Source: Pseudomonadota bacterium (GTDB lineage Bacteria; Pseudomonadota; Alphaproteobacteria; Rhizobiales; Xanthobacteraceae). Taken from it: a DNA stretch of 64,000 bases. The stretch covers positions 1-64,000 of the forward strand of contig JAEYAW010000003.1 in the NCBI GenBank assembly GCA_023404675.1, in the 5' to 3' direction. Within the stretch, counting starts at the first letter, position 1. Every line of letters begins with the position of its first letter. This document shows, piece by piece, positions 1 through 9,818 of this stretch. The position numbers and the translations under genes are program-made. The notes beneath the pieces were generated by a model. The model made no database searches and was not told where the DNA came from. It worked only from the letters and a program-made list of their open reading frames with translations.

Positions 1-1
1 G

Positions 2-1363
2 CGCCCGATCGCGCCTCCGCCGCCCGTTCCGGGTGGAGCAGCCGCTCCGCCGCCTCAGCCCGTTCCGCCGCCAGCGCAGGTCCGGCCGCCGGCCGCGCCC
101 GCGCCGCAATCCGGCGAGCAGGAGCGCCGCCGTGGCGGTCCTCCCGGTCAACCTGGCCAGCCCGGTCCGCGGCCGAACGAGCAGGGACGCCCCGGTCAGC
201 CTCCCGGCGAAGTGCCGCCCGGCCAGCCGCCGGCACCGGGCATGCAGCGCCCGGGTGGTCCCGGGTCCGGCGCGATGCAGCCGCGTCCCGGTCAGCCGCC
301 ACAGCCCGGACCCGGTCCGGGGGGACGTCCCGAGACGGGCGGCCTCGAACCGCGCCCGCCGGGAGTGCCCGGTCCCGGCGGTGGCATGCCGCCGGTCCGC
401 GGACCATTGCCGCCGCCCCCGCCGCCTGTCGCGACCACTCCGCTGCCACAAGGTGGCTGGCAGCAGGGGCCGAATCGTCTCGAACAGTTCCGGGGCGAGC
501 GGCGAGAGTTCCAGGAGAATGGCCGCACGGTGTTCACCGAGCCCGGCCGCGTCATCATTCAGGAACCGGGCGGACGTGCGTTCATCCGGCACAATGAGGT
601 CGAGCGCTTCCGTTACGGGGCGCGCAATGTCGAGGTGTTCGAACGGGGCGGCGAAACCCGCACGGTCGTTGTCCGGCCCGATGGCAGCCAGATCATCACG
701 GTGACCGACCGCGACGGGCAATTGCTCCGCCGCATCCGCCGCGATGTCGGGGGCAACGAGATCGTCATCATCGACAACAGCTTCCGCGATCCCCGCGACC
801 GGGCAAACTTCTATGTCGATCTGCCGCCGCCGGTGGTGCGCATGCCGCGCGACCGTTACATCGTCGAATACGACAGCGCCCCGCCGGACGTGGTGTACGA
901 GACCATGCTGGCGCCGCCGGTGCAGCGGATCGAGCGGCGCTATTCGCTCGACGAAATCCGCTACAGCCCGACGGTTCGCGACCTGATGCCGCGCATCGAC
1001 CTCGACACCGTCAATTTTGAACTCGGGTCGTGGGAGGTGACGCCGGATCAGGCCGCCAAGCTGCAGGTGATCGCGGACGGCATGAACCGGGCGATCTCGC
1101 GCAATCCGCGCGAGGTGTTCCTGATCGAGGGACACACTGATGCAACCGGCAATGACGTCGACAACCTGTCGCTGTCGGACCGCCGCGCGCAGGCGGTGGC
1201 GGAAGTGCTGACCGCGCAGTTCCAGGTGCCGCCGGAGAATCTGACGACGCAGGGCTACGGCTCGCAGTATCTGAAGATTCCGACCAGTGGTCCGGAACGG
1301 CAGAACCGCCGCGTGACGGTGCGCCGGATCACGCCGCTGCTGGCGGGCGGCGGGCCGCGCTGA
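2..1363 (+). CDS. OmpA-family outer-membrane/peptidoglycan-binding protein, 5' end cut by window edge
   Basis: The reading frame is open from the first full codon of the window, so the N-terminus (presumably with the signal peptide) lies outside. About 150 visible residues are Pro/Gly/Gln-rich and disordered-looking. A central stretch follows with an IIDNSFRDPRDR segment, then a C-terminal OmpA domain over roughly the last 110 residues. The OmpA signature is clear: GHTDATGND, then NLSLSDRRAQAV, whose Asp and Arg are the residues that bind diaminopimelate in this family, and a closing QNRRVTVRR. The protein is expected to tether the outer membrane to peptidoglycan. A strong terminator follows directly, so it ends its transcript. 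The ATG inside the Pro-rich part (position 212) is unlikely to be the true start because the same composition continues upstream of it. Confidence 0.85.
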   Translation, partial: RPIAPPPPVPGGAAAPPPQPVPPPAQVRPPAAPAPQSGEQERRRGGPPGQPGQPGPRPNEQGRPGQPPGEVPPGQPPAPGMQRPGGPGSGAMQPRPGQPPQPGPGPGGRPETGGLEPRPPGVPGPGGGMPPVRGPLPPPPPPVATTPLPQGGWQQGPNRLEQFRGERREFQENGRTVFTEPGRVIIQEPGGRAFIRHNEVERFRYGARNVEVFERGGETRTVVVRPDGSQIITVTDRDGQLLRRIRRDVGGNEIVIIDNSFRDPRDRANFYVDLPPPVVRMPRDRYIVEYDSAPPDVVYETMLAPPVQRIERRYSLDEIRYSPTVRDLMPRIDLDTVNFELGSWEVTPDQAAKLQVIADGMNRAISRNPREVFLIEGHTDATGNDVDNLSLSDRRAQAVAEVLTAQFQVPPENLTTQGYGSQYLKIPTSGPERQNRRVTVRRITPLLAGGGPR

Positions 1364-1393
1364 GCGCGTGCGCGCAGGTCTTCAGGATCAGAC

Positions 1394-1421
1394 ACGGCCG
1401 GGGCCAAACCCCGGCCGTTTT
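1394..1421 (+). terminator. Rho-independent terminator after the OmpA-family gene
   Basis: A perfect 10-bp stem (ACGGCCGGGG / CCCCGGCCGT) with a five-base loop CCAAA is followed by TTTT. It lies about 30 bases after the stop codon. Confidence 0.85.
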
Positions 1422-1502
1422 GATGCGATCACCAAAATAGGGAATAATTGACAAAATACAACTTATAGTTTAATGAAGCTATAATTCGTCCGGGAGGGGA
1501 TG

Positions 1503-2477
1503 ATGGCCTGCGAAGACCTTCAGAAAGCGGTCGAGCTCAAGACGCAGCATTTCGTCGGACAGCTTCAGCAGAAGTCGGCGGAACTGTCCGCTGACATCCA
1601 GCAGCGCGCCCAGCAAATCAGCCCCGATATCGACACCAATGGCCCGGATGCTTGGGTCGGCATCGACTTCGACATCGAATGGGAGCGCGCGGAATTCAGC
1701 CTCGATCTGCCCGAGGTGAAGATGGTGGATCAGCGCTGGTCGCTCGACCTGCCGCAGGTCACGATGAAGAACAAGGACATCATTTTCCACACGCCGTCGA
1801 TGCGCATGAAAACGGTGCAGGTTGGATCCAAGCCGGAAACGGTTTGTAAAATGACCACCAGAGACGTCGGCTTCGGCATTAAGATTGACGTGCCGGAATG
1901 CACTGTCCGATGGACGCCAATCTACATCGACGTTCCAGAGCCGTTCCCGCAGGAACAGAGAATCGTGATCGGCATTCCCGAATTCCGGATCGACAGGACG
2001 GAATTCGTACTGGGTGTGCCGGAAATTGCGATGAGAACGCAGAAGTTTGCGCTGGATCTGCCGAAGTTCGTCGTCAAGAACATCAGCGTCGAAGCCAAGA
2101 AGGCACAGGAGCAAGGCGAGACGCTCTCGCAGGAGGCGACGATCCGCTCTGCGAGGCTGAAGGAAGAGTTTCGAAGCACCGCGCAACTCGAACTCGGGCA
2201 TGATGTCACCGCGCTGTTCGATTGTTATCGGCAGGATCTGATGACAAACAAAAACGATGCGCTCCACCGCTTCGGCGATGGCATCAATCTGCTTCAGACC
2301 AGCATCACTTCCATGACCGCCGCTAAGGTGCCCGACGAAAACGAAAATCTCGCCGGAGCAAAAGCGGCGCTGGTCGATTTGATCGCAAGGCGCGATGAGT
2401 TTGCGGCCGACATCGAGCGCAAGTTCGTTGAGCTCGGCGCGCAACAGAAACAGTTCTTTGACAAGCTGGTCGCGTGA
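1503..2477 (+). CDS. Unrecognised protein with a regular 14-residue Pro-centred beta repeat
   Basis: I do not recognise this 324-residue protein. There is no signal peptide or membrane segment. Its middle (about residues 60-193) is a tandem array of short hydrophobic-strand units of the form x-hydrophobic-x-hydrophobic-D/G-hydrophobic-P-E, for example FSLDLPEVKM, WSLDLPQVTM, YIDVPEP, IVIGIPEFRI, FVLGVPEIAM and FALDLPKFVV. In the last five units the prolines are exactly 14 residues apart; in the first four the spacing is 13-20. The ends look helical and charged, possibly coiled coil. Two ATGs are possible (1500 and 1503). I chose 1503 because GGGAGGGG at 1492-1499 leaves no spacer for the first. 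The next gene begins 31 bases after the stop, which suggests a two-gene operon. Confidence 0.75.
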   Translation: MACEDLQKAVELKTQHFVGQLQQKSAELSADIQQRAQQISPDIDTNGPDAWVGIDFDIEWERAEFSLDLPEVKMVDQRWSLDLPQVTMKNKDIIFHTPSMRMKTVQVGSKPETVCKMTTRDVGFGIKIDVPECTVRWTPIYIDVPEPFPQEQRIVIGIPEFRIDRTEFVLGVPEIAMRTQKFALDLPKFVVKNISVEAKKAQEQGETLSQEATIRSARLKEEFRSTAQLELGHDVTALFDCYRQDLMTNKNDALHRFGDGINLLQTSITSMTAAKVPDENENLAGAKAALVDLIARRDEFAADIERKFVELGAQQKQFFDKLVA

Positions 2478-2508
2478 CCGAAACGGGCGCTTTGCGGGGT
2501 TTTCCGCC

Positions 2509-3276
2509 ATGGATTCGCAGGCCGGCAGCACTCAACAGACGACATCCTTCTGGGGTGCCCTGTTCCGCGACCAGCTGGCTGCGATCGTTGTCATCACCGC
2601 AGGTGTTGGAATTTCAATAATTTCTTATGTGCTCGTGTCGGATCAACAAGCCGAATTCGGGACACGCAAGGAAATTTTCAATATCCTCGTGCCCGTCCTG
2701 AGCACCTGGGTCGGCACGGTTCTCGCTTTTTATTTCTCGAAGGAGAACTTCGCCGCCGCCAACTCGTCCGTGCGGGAGGTTGTGTCAAAGCTTGCCGCGA
2801 CCGACGGCACGCAGAACGCTTCGGTGCGGCAGGTGATGAAGCCGCGCAACGCGATCAAGGGAATCGTGATCGCGGACGGCAAAGGCGACGATTCCGTTTC
2901 GTCCACTCAACTTGGCGACATCTTCAATCTCGGCGCAACGCGCGTTGTCGTCTTCAATGCGGGCGACAGTGTCAAATATGTCATTCACGATGGGACCTGG
3001 GACAAGTATGTGTCGAGGATGGCGCTGTCCGTTCCGGGGTTCAAGCCCGCAGACGTGACGCTGGCCGATCTCGTGGCCTTTTCATTTGGCGATCAGGTGG
3101 TCGGAAATCTCGTACGCAAGATCGCATTCGTCGGCCTGAACGCAACCCTCGCCGATGCGCGAGACGCCATGCTGGCCGTCAAGGGCGCGCAGGACGTGTT
3201 CTTAACGCGCTCCGGCCGCGCCGAGGAGCCGGTCGAGGGCTGGTTGACGAATTCGGATCTGGCGCGGACGCTGTAA
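2509..3276 (+). CDS. Two-helix membrane protein with C-terminal CBS-like domains
   Basis: This 255-residue protein has two predicted membrane helices near the N-terminus (about residues 22-42 and 62-82), separated by a short charged loop. A cytoplasmic part follows that resembles a CBS pair: SVRQVMKPRNAI opens the first copy and GWLTNSDLARTL closes the second, as in typical CBS modules. CBS pairs usually bind adenine nucleotides and gate a partner domain, but I cannot name the ligand. The frame opens further upstream, inside the preceding gene, but that extension is Ser/Arg-rich and looks like an overlap artefact, so I place the start at the ATG at 2509. It probably works with the repeat protein encoded just upstream. 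The gene converges on an amidohydrolase. Confidence 0.7.
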   Translation: MDSQAGSTQQTTSFWGALFRDQLAAIVVITAGVGISIISYVLVSDQQAEFGTRKEIFNILVPVLSTWVGTVLAFYFSKENFAAANSSVREVVSKLAATDGTQNASVRQVMKPRNAIKGIVIADGKGDDSVSSTQLGDIFNLGATRVVVFNAGDSVKYVIHDGTWDKYVSRMALSVPGFKPADVTLADLVAFSFGDQVVGNLVRKIAFVGLNATLADARDAMLAVKGAQDVFLTRSGRAEEPVEGWLTNSDLARTL

Positions 3277-3319
3277 GGCATGGTCCCGCAGGCGATTGCT
3301 CCCGCGCCCTGATGGTCGA

Positions 3320-4783
3320 TCACCCGAGGGTGTTCTTGAAAATCCGACCGTCCTTCATGATGACGACGAGGTTCTTCGACGGATCGGCGATCAACTGGAT
3401 ATCCGCGATCGGATCGCCGTCGACGAGCAGGATATCTGCGAAAGCGCCGTCCTCGATCACGCCGAGCTTGGCGGGATAAGGATTGCGCGGGCCGCACATC
3501 GCGCACAGTTCGGCATTGGCGCTTGTCGCCATCGCCAGCACTTCGGCGGGTGTGTACCAGCGCACCATCTTCGCCAGCTTCTTGCCCTGCTTGACCGTCT
3601 GCTGCGGCGAGAACAGCGTATCGGTGCCCCATGCCGTCTTCAGCTTGTAGGTCCTGGCGAAGCCGAACGCGGCGTCGGTGCCTTGGGCGACCATCGCCTG
3701 CTTGGCGGCATTGGCCGAACCCGGCGGATAGGGATTGGCGTCCTCGTCGAGCAGGAACGGCTGCGAGGAGAACCACGCGCCCTTGTCGGCGATGATCTTC
3801 GCGGTCGGCTCGTCCATCAGCTGGCCGTGCTCGATGCTGCGCACGCCGGCACGCAGCGCGGTCTGGATCGCGCGCGCGGTGTAAGCGTGGACGGCGACAT
3901 AGGTGCCCCAGTTCTCCGCCGCTTCCACGGCCGCGCGGAATTCGGGCTCGGTGTATTCGCTGACGTCGATCGGATCGTAGTTCGAGGCGACGCCCCCGCC
4001 GGCCGCGAGCTTGATCTGCGTCGCGCCGAGCATGAGCTGCTCGCGGGTACGTTTCAGCACGGCGTCCGCGCCGTCGGCTATGATGCCGGCATTCATCACC
4101 TCGCCATGGCTGAGCGGCGCGGCCGGAGCCGTTGGCACCTCGTAGGGCATCCGGTAGTCGCCGTGCCCGGCGGTCTGCGAGATCATCGCGCCGGAGGGGT
4201 AGATGCGCGGGCCCGCGATCATGCCCATGTCGATGGCGCGCTTGAGACCGAAGGCCGGGCCGGCCATGTCGCGCACGGTGGTGAAGCCGCGCATCAGCGT
4301 GGCCTCGGCCTCCTGCGCGGCGGCAAGGTTGATGAAGCCGATATCGGCGGTCATCAGTGCGGTCATGGGCAGGGACGCCATCATCAGGTGCACGTGAGCG
4401 TCGATCATGCCCGGCATGAGCGTGCGCCCGCCGCCGTCGATCACCTGGAGGCCGGAGGGGAGAGGCTTGTCGGCAGGCTCAACGGCCTTGATGGTGTTGC
4501 CATCGACCACGACGCGCAGGCCGGTGCGCAGCGCAGCGGACTTTCCGTCGAACAGGCGGATGTTGGTGAACGCGACCGGGGTTTTAGGCGCATCCGGAAT
4601 TTTCGCCGCTGCGCCGCGCGGCAGGAAAGCCGCTGCACCCATGGCCGTCGCGCCGCCGATGAATGCGCGGCGCGACATTTTCCGCGACAGCTGCGCATTC
4701 AGGGCCGCGAAGGCCGGCGTGTGACAGATGCAGCCGAACGCATTTTGCGGTGCGTCGCTGTCGTCGGACGTGCAAGCAAACAT
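3320..4783 (-). CDS. Tat-exported metal-dependent amidohydrolase (prolidase/imidazolonepropionase-like)
   Basis: At 487 residues it has the usual size for the family. Near residue 37 there is a twin-arginine signal, SRRAFIGGATAMGAAAF, preceded by a Cys-containing stretch, so the start could lie at an internal Met closer to the signal. The metal-site motif DAHVHL follows GMI, as in amidohydrolase superfamily enzymes. Further landmarks are KLAAGGGVAS (position of the bridging Lys), VAVHAYT, SIEHG and the C-terminal AWGTDTLF with the catalytic Asp. Related enzymes are annotated as Xaa-Pro dipeptidases or carboxypeptidases acting in the periplasm on peptides or modified amino acids. The exact substrate cannot be read from sequence. 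It stands alone, convergent with the CBS membrane gene and downstream of argG. Confidence 0.85.
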   Translation of the reverse strand: MFACTSDDSDAPQNAFGCICHTPAFAALNAQLSRKMSRRAFIGGATAMGAAAFLPRGAAAKIPDAPKTPVAFTNIRLFDGKSAALRTGLRVVVDGNTIKAVEPADKPLPSGLQVIDGGGRTLMPGMIDAHVHLMMASLPMTALMTADIGFINLAAAQEAEATLMRGFTTVRDMAGPAFGLKRAIDMGMIAGPRIYPSGAMISQTAGHGDYRMPYEVPTAPAAPLSHGEVMNAGIIADGADAVLKRTREQLMLGATQIKLAAGGGVASNYDPIDVSEYTEPEFRAAVEAAENWGTYVAVHAYTARAIQTALRAGVRSIEHGQLMDEPTAKIIADKGAWFSSQPFLLDEDANPYPPGSANAAKQAMVAQGTDAAFGFARTYKLKTAWGTDTLFSPQQTVKQGKKLAKMVRWYTPAEVLAMATSANAELCAMCGPRNPYPAKLGVIEDGAFADILLVDGDPIADIQLIADPSKNLVVIMKDGRIFKNTLG

Positions 4784-4881
4784 GATCAGCCCTCATTCCC
4801 GTGCCCGCGCCAGCCTAGGAAGTGGTGGAGGCGGGCACAAGAGAGAGGATGATTTGCAAGCTCGGTATGGTTGGCGGCCGA

Positions 4882-6111
<1,230 letters not shown>

Positions 6112-6175
6112 GGGGTTCCTGCAGGAATTGGATGCGGAGCGAATAGCGGATCGCCGCCGACAAGGAAAGCGCGGG

Positions 6176-6988
6176 TCAGCCCGGCGGATCGAGACGGGCG
6201 GCGGCGGTGCTGATCGTGGCCATCCGCCCGACATCGCGGCCGAAGATCACCCGCTGGCTCCAACGATAGCCCGGCCAGAACAGCCGTGTGAGGGTGGCGT
6301 CGACCTGCTCGTCCGTGGTCCGGCTCCATCGCCAGCGGTAAATCAGCCCGTGGACCAGCCAGATCACCAGGAAGCTGGCCACGCCGGACAGCAGCACGTC
6401 CGACAGGAAGTGGCCGCCGAACGCCATGCGCCATCCCCCGGTGGCGAGGCCGAACACGGTGGCGACGGCATAGGCCGCCGGACGGAGGTGCGGCGGGGCG
6501 AGCGCGGCCGGGGCATAGGTCCAGAACGCGGTGGCCCCTTCGCCGGAGAAGAACGAGCAGTTCCGCGTGCAGGTGCCGCGGGGGTCCCACCACGGCACGA
6601 AATTCATGGGTCCGCCGAACTCGGTGACCAGAACCGGACGCGGACGGCCCCAGAACGTCTTGAAGGTGAGGTTCGACAGGATGCCGGCCGACAGTGCGAT
6701 GGTGACGATCAGGAAGATCGCGGCACGCCCCGACATGAACAGCGGGCGTTGCGGATAAATCGCCTTCACGATCAGCGCCATGATGGCTGGAACCACGAAG
6801 GTCCACGAGACCACCATGGCGAGGTTGCGCAGCAGTTCCCCAAAGGCGACGTATTTCAGCGGGAACGTCTTGGTCTGCGGGTCGAAGAACAGCGCCGCCG
6901 CCCACAGGTCGATCTGCGGCCACAGGCCGAGCGCCAGGGCGATGATGGCGCCGAGCACGAGCGCGATGATAAGGCCGGTCCGATTCAT
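6176..6988 (-). CDS. PAP2-superfamily membrane phosphatase (lipid phosphatase type)
   Basis: A 270-residue protein with about six membrane helices. The PAP2/acid-phosphatase signature is present in order: KTFWGRPRP (motif 1), FFSGEGA (motif 2, where the common His is Glu, as I recall for LpxE/LpxF-like lipid A phosphatases), and GWRMAFGGHFLSDVLLSG (motif 3 with the catalytic His and Asp). It likely removes phosphate from a membrane lipid on the periplasmic side; lipid A, undecaprenyl diphosphate or phosphatidylglycerol phosphate are all possible. The start at 6988 (MNRTGLIIALVLG) places the first helix at the N-terminus; the open frame further upstream is a shadow of the next gene. It lies 64 bases upstream of argG, on the same strand. 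Confidence 0.85.
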   Translation of the reverse strand: MNRTGLIIALVLGAIIALALGLWPQIDLWAAALFFDPQTKTFPLKYVAFGELLRNLAMVVSWTFVVPAIMALIVKAIYPQRPLFMSGRAAIFLIVTIALSAGILSNLTFKTFWGRPRPVLVTEFGGPMNFVPWWDPRGTCTRNCSFFSGEGATAFWTYAPAALAPPHLRPAAYAVATVFGLATGGWRMAFGGHFLSDVLLSGVASFLVIWLVHGLIYRWRWSRTTDEQVDATLTRLFWPGYRWSQRVIFGRDVGRMATISTAAARLDPPG

Positions 6989-7044
6989 GGGGTGTCTATA
7001 GCGATTTCCGGTAAACGGGGCACTCCCGGCGAGCCACGAATCCG

Positions 7045-7491
7045 TTATCGGGACGCCGCGCGCCGCCATAGCCCGGCATTGCGGCCTGCGGTCAGCCAGT
7101 AGGCGAGGCCGCCGACGATGCCGGCGCCGGTCATGACTTCGAGATGCCTGCGGATGATGCCATCGAACTGCATCGCGGCGGGATCGAAGGGCACCAGCGA
7201 CAGATAACAGGCAGCCCCCACCGCTGCGCCGCCGACCGCATAGGCCAGCACGCTGCGGATCGAGAACGCCTCGGTGATCAGCACCACGATCAAGGCGGGG
7301 AGCAGCGCGAAGCCGCTGACGAAAATGAAGCCGACGCCGACAATGATCGCCAGTCCGCCCTCGTCGATCGGGCCGAGCTGGAGATTGCTGACGTCCGGGA
7401 ACAGCACGGCCGCGACCATCACCGCGCTGGCCGCCAGCGTCGCGACAAACAGGCCAAGCAGAATCATCAGAACGCGGCCGATGGCGGTCAT
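7045..7491 (-). CDS. Small membrane protein with about four helices, unknown function
   Basis: A 148-residue hydrophobic protein, not recognised. Helices are visible at about residues 5-28, 46-68, 76-96 and 122-140, with short Arg-rich ends suggesting a cytoplasmic C-terminus (LWRRAASR). Its ATG overlaps the TGA of the glycosyltransferase upstream in an ATGA arrangement, so the two are translationally coupled. This suggests a role linked to envelope glycan assembly, but that is inference from position only. The PAP2 phosphatase follows 56 bases downstream on the same strand, so all three may form one envelope-related transcript. Confidence 0.75.
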   Translation of the reverse strand: MTAIGRVLMILLGLFVATLAASAVMVAAVLFPDVSNLQLGPIDEGGLAIIVGVGFIFVSGFALLPALIVVLITEAFSIRSVLAYAVGGAAVGAACYLSLVPFDPAAMQFDGIIRRHLEVMTGAGIVGGLAYWLTAGRNAGLWRRAASR

Positions 7492-8300
7492 GCGGGGACC
7501 ATTGGCGCAAACCGCTCCGCCGCCCAGGCGTAGAGGCTGCCGGACCGCGGCGTCTCGTTGCCGCGGCCCTTCGGCGAGATGTGAAAGCCGACCACCTGTG
7601 GATCGGCGATCAGCGCGGCGGTGTCGCGCGGCTCGAAGAACAGCCTTGGCTCCGCATGGACGGCATAAAACGCCCCTCGTGGAAGCGCATATCCGAGCCG
7701 GTCGTGGCGGCGGGCCAGCGCGGTCAGCGCCGCAGGGCCGAAGATCGAAACGCGGATATCGCTGACGCCCCGGGCGCGCCCCGTGAGCCTGTGCCACTGG
7801 AACGTGAGGCGATGGCGCGTCGACAGCCAGTCCGGCGTCAGTTCGTCCTGCGCGATCAGGCGCTCGAAGGCCCCGACGATCGGATCGTCCGGCGGCAGAT
7901 AGAGCGCCGAGTTGCCGAGCTGGGCAGGCTTTTCCCACGCGAAATAGGGCTTGTCCGGCGCAGCCTGCACCGGCTTCAACAGCAGCACGTCGGCGTCGAG
8001 CCACACGCCCCGGCCCTGCGCGAACAGCCGCATGCGGAAGAAATCGCTGAACTGCAGCATGGTCCAGTCGATCCATTCGCCGTTCGGCCCGGAGGGGCGC
8101 AGCCGCTCCGCGAAAGCCTTCGGCAGCACGGCTCCCGCATCGGCCTGCGCGACGCCGGCCGGCAGGCCGTCGATGGGCTCGAAACTGTAGACGGTGACGC
8201 GGTGACCGGCCGCGACTTGCGAGGCGAGGCAGAGCCGGCGCAGCCGGTCCAGCGGGCCGCGCCAGAAGGTGACGATCTCGGGCAGGTCGGCCGAAGTCAT
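7488..8300 (-). CDS. Glycosyltransferase with DXD motif (GT32-like)
   Basis: A 270-residue soluble protein. The decisive motif is GVWLDADVLLLKP, a DXD sugar-nucleotide/metal site preceded by RMRLFAQGRG, as in capsular and initiation-type GT32/GT8-like transferases. The N-terminus (EIVTFWRGPLDRLRRLCLAS) also fits the family opening where a strand precedes the nucleotide site. A conserved-looking WEKP segment and HISPKGRGNE near the C-terminus may contribute acceptor or metal contacts. It would transfer a sugar to a glycolipid or polysaccharide at the inner face of the membrane; donor and acceptor are unknown. It overlaps the downstream membrane protein by four bases. Confidence 0.75.
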   Translation of the reverse strand: MTSADLPEIVTFWRGPLDRLRRLCLASQVAAGHRVTVYSFEPIDGLPAGVAQADAGAVLPKAFAERLRPSGPNGEWIDWTMLQFSDFFRMRLFAQGRGVWLDADVLLLKPVQAAPDKPYFAWEKPAQLGNSALYLPPDDPIVGAFERLIAQDELTPDWLSTRHRLTFQWHRLTGRARGVSDIRVSIFGPAALTALARRHDRLGYALPRGAFYAVHAEPRLFFEPRDTAALIADPQVVGFHISPKGRGNETPRSGSLYAWAAERFAPMVPA

Positions 8301-8373
8301 GGATGGCTCCGGGCCGGAGTCCGGGGATGTGCATTCAGCGGCAACGGCCGCATCCGCCCGATACCGCCGGCGC

Positions 8374-8979
8374 TCAGAGCCAGGGGCGCGCGCCGGCCGC
8401 CTTCTGCTCGAAGGCGTTGATCGAGGCGTTCTTCTGCAGGGTCAGACCGATGTCGTCGAGGCCGTTGAGCAGGCAATGCTTGCGGAACGGATCGATCTCG
8501 AACGTCACGGCGCCGCCGTCGGGACCGCGGATTTCCTGATTCGCGAGATCCACCGTCAGCGTCGCATTGGCGCCGCGCTCGGCGTCGTCGAACAGCTTGT
8601 CGAGGTCTGCCTGCGACACGCGGATCGGCAAAATCCCGTTCTTGAAGCAGTTGTTGTAGAAGATATCGCCGAACGAGGTGGAGATCACGCAGCGGATGCC
8701 GAAATCGAGCAGCGCCCAGGGCGCGTGCTCGCGGCTCGATCCGCAGCCGAAATTGTCGCCCGCGACCAGAATTTTGGCGTTGCGATAGGCCGGCTGGTTC
8801 AGCACGAAATCCGGGTTCTCGCTGCCATCGTCCTTGTAGCGCTGTTCCGAGAACAGGCCCTTGCCGAGACCGGTGCGCTTGATGGTCTTCAGGTACTGCT
8901 TCGGAATGATCATGTCGGTATCGACATTGATGATCTTCAGCGGGGCGGCGACGCCCTCCAGCACGGTGAACTTGTCCAT
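8374..8979 (-). CDS. leuD: 3-isopropylmalate dehydratase small subunit
   Basis: It forms the swivelling small subunit of isopropylmalate isomerase with LeuC (encoded at 14749-16155, about 6 kb away), converting 2-isopropylmalate to 3-isopropylmalate in leucine synthesis. The aconitase-swivel signature GDNFGCGSSREHAPWAL is intact, and the N-terminus FTVLEGVAAPL followed by NVDTDMIIPKQYL is typical. At 201 residues it has the usual length. The frame remains open far upstream, but the MDKFTVLEG start at 8979 is the family start. leuC and leuD are not adjacent here and are separated by several unrelated genes, a layout common in this bacterial group. Confidence 0.95.
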   Translation of the reverse strand: MDKFTVLEGVAAPLKIINVDTDMIIPKQYLKTIKRTGLGKGLFSEQRYKDDGSENPDFVLNQPAYRNAKILVAGDNFGCGSSREHAPWALLDFGIRCVISTSFGDIFYNNCFKNGILPIRVSQADLDKLFDDAERGANATLTVDLANQEIRGPDGGAVTFEIDPFRKHCLLNGLDDIGLTLQKNASINAFEQKAAGARPWL

Positions 8980-9162
8980 GGCGCGGATTTCCCAAAGGTC
9001 TTCGGCTGGCGACAGCCAGTAGGCGGACGTCATAGCGCCAAGCACGGGCCGGATAAAGGCAAAACCGCTGAATCCGGCCACCGACGGAGTTGACGGCCGG
9101 CACCGGGATGGGCAAGCGTAGGCCGTCCCGGTCGGGATGGAGCGGGAACAGGGGCTGGGCCG

Positions 9163-9450
9163 ATGTCGGGACGTATTTTCTTCGGGCTTGTGGCGGCGGG
9201 AGCCGTGGCTGTGTTCGGCGCTTTCTCTACGGGAACCACGCCCGCACGGGCCGGCGACGGGCTGTCCGTCACCGAGTTCTCCTCGCAGGCCCGCGAGCAG
9301 CGCAGGCCGGCGCGCGTGCGAATTTATCGCGAGCGTTCCTATCCGGGTCCGAACGCGGTGCGTCAGTGCACGTCCCGGCTGGTGCAGGAGCACAGGCCGA
9401 GCGGCACCGTGATCGTGCCGGACATGCACTGCTGGTGGGAGCGCGGCTAG
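9163..9450 (+). CDS. Small secreted protein, unknown function
   Basis: A 95-residue protein. A signal peptide is plain: MSGRIFFGLVAAGAVAVF then a small-residue stretch ending at PARA-GD, which suggests cleavage near residue 30. The mature part is about 65 residues, basic, with two cysteines (QCTSRL and DMHCWW) that could form one disulfide in the periplasm. A purine-rich stretch (AGGGGCTGGG) precedes the ATG. I do not recognise the family; single-disulfide secreted proteins of this size are frequent in Bradyrhizobiaceae. It is divergent from leuD. Confidence 0.65.
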   Translation: MSGRIFFGLVAAGAVAVFGAFSTGTTPARAGDGLSVTEFSSQAREQRRPARVRIYRERSYPGPNAVRQCTSRLVQEHRPSGTVIVPDMHCWWERG

Positions 9451-9766
9451 ATCATCGCTCGCTCGCGCCGTTCTTCTGACCGGGCTGATGTCGCCGCAGT
9501 TCCGACCTGAGCCGTTGAGCCGGGGTTGAAGGCGGGTGTGCGATATGCGCGGTGACGGGCACTGCGCACGTAAGATCATCAAGATCATATCGACGCGATA
9601 CGTGTGACGTTTGGCCGCGTGGCGGGCTCGCGCGCATCTCGGAAGTGCCCGTTTGGCGCGGTTTTTTGCGATCGCCGCACGCACGTTCATCTATTCGGCA
9701 AATACATTCATTCACGGTTCACCTCGCGATTTCTAGCGTCGGGACCAAGCGAGAGGCATGGCCTCG
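9451..9766. other. Gene-free stretch between the two small secreted-protein genes
   Basis: I see no coding region here on either strand. Frames crossing it lack good starts and amino-acid patterns. It is somewhat AT-richer than its surroundings around 9560-9610 and 9690-9735. The promoter-like element reported at 9767-9790 lies at its right end. Confidence 0.5.
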
Positions 9767-9790
9767 GGAACTTCTCCGTTGCCGTGCGTT
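9767..9790 (+). promoter_or_regulatory. Candidate EcfG-type (general stress sigma) promoter
   Basis: GGAAC at 9767-9771 is followed after 16 bases by GTT at 9788-9790, which fits the GGAAC-N16/17-GTT pattern of alphaproteobacterial EcfG promoters. It sits about 30 bases upstream of the His-rich gene start. A similar chance match occurs elsewhere in the window (near 11885) with no gene downstream, so the motif alone is weak evidence. Confidence 0.4.
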
Positions 9791-9818
9791 GTCGTTTTAC
9801 CCAAGGAGGACTTGCCAG

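Noticed and set aside
3296..4852. Long plus-strand open frame opposite the amidohydrolase
   Set aside because: It mirrors a clear gene on the other strand; the composition (His/Arg/Gly-rich) is typical of an antisense shadow in GC-rich DNA.
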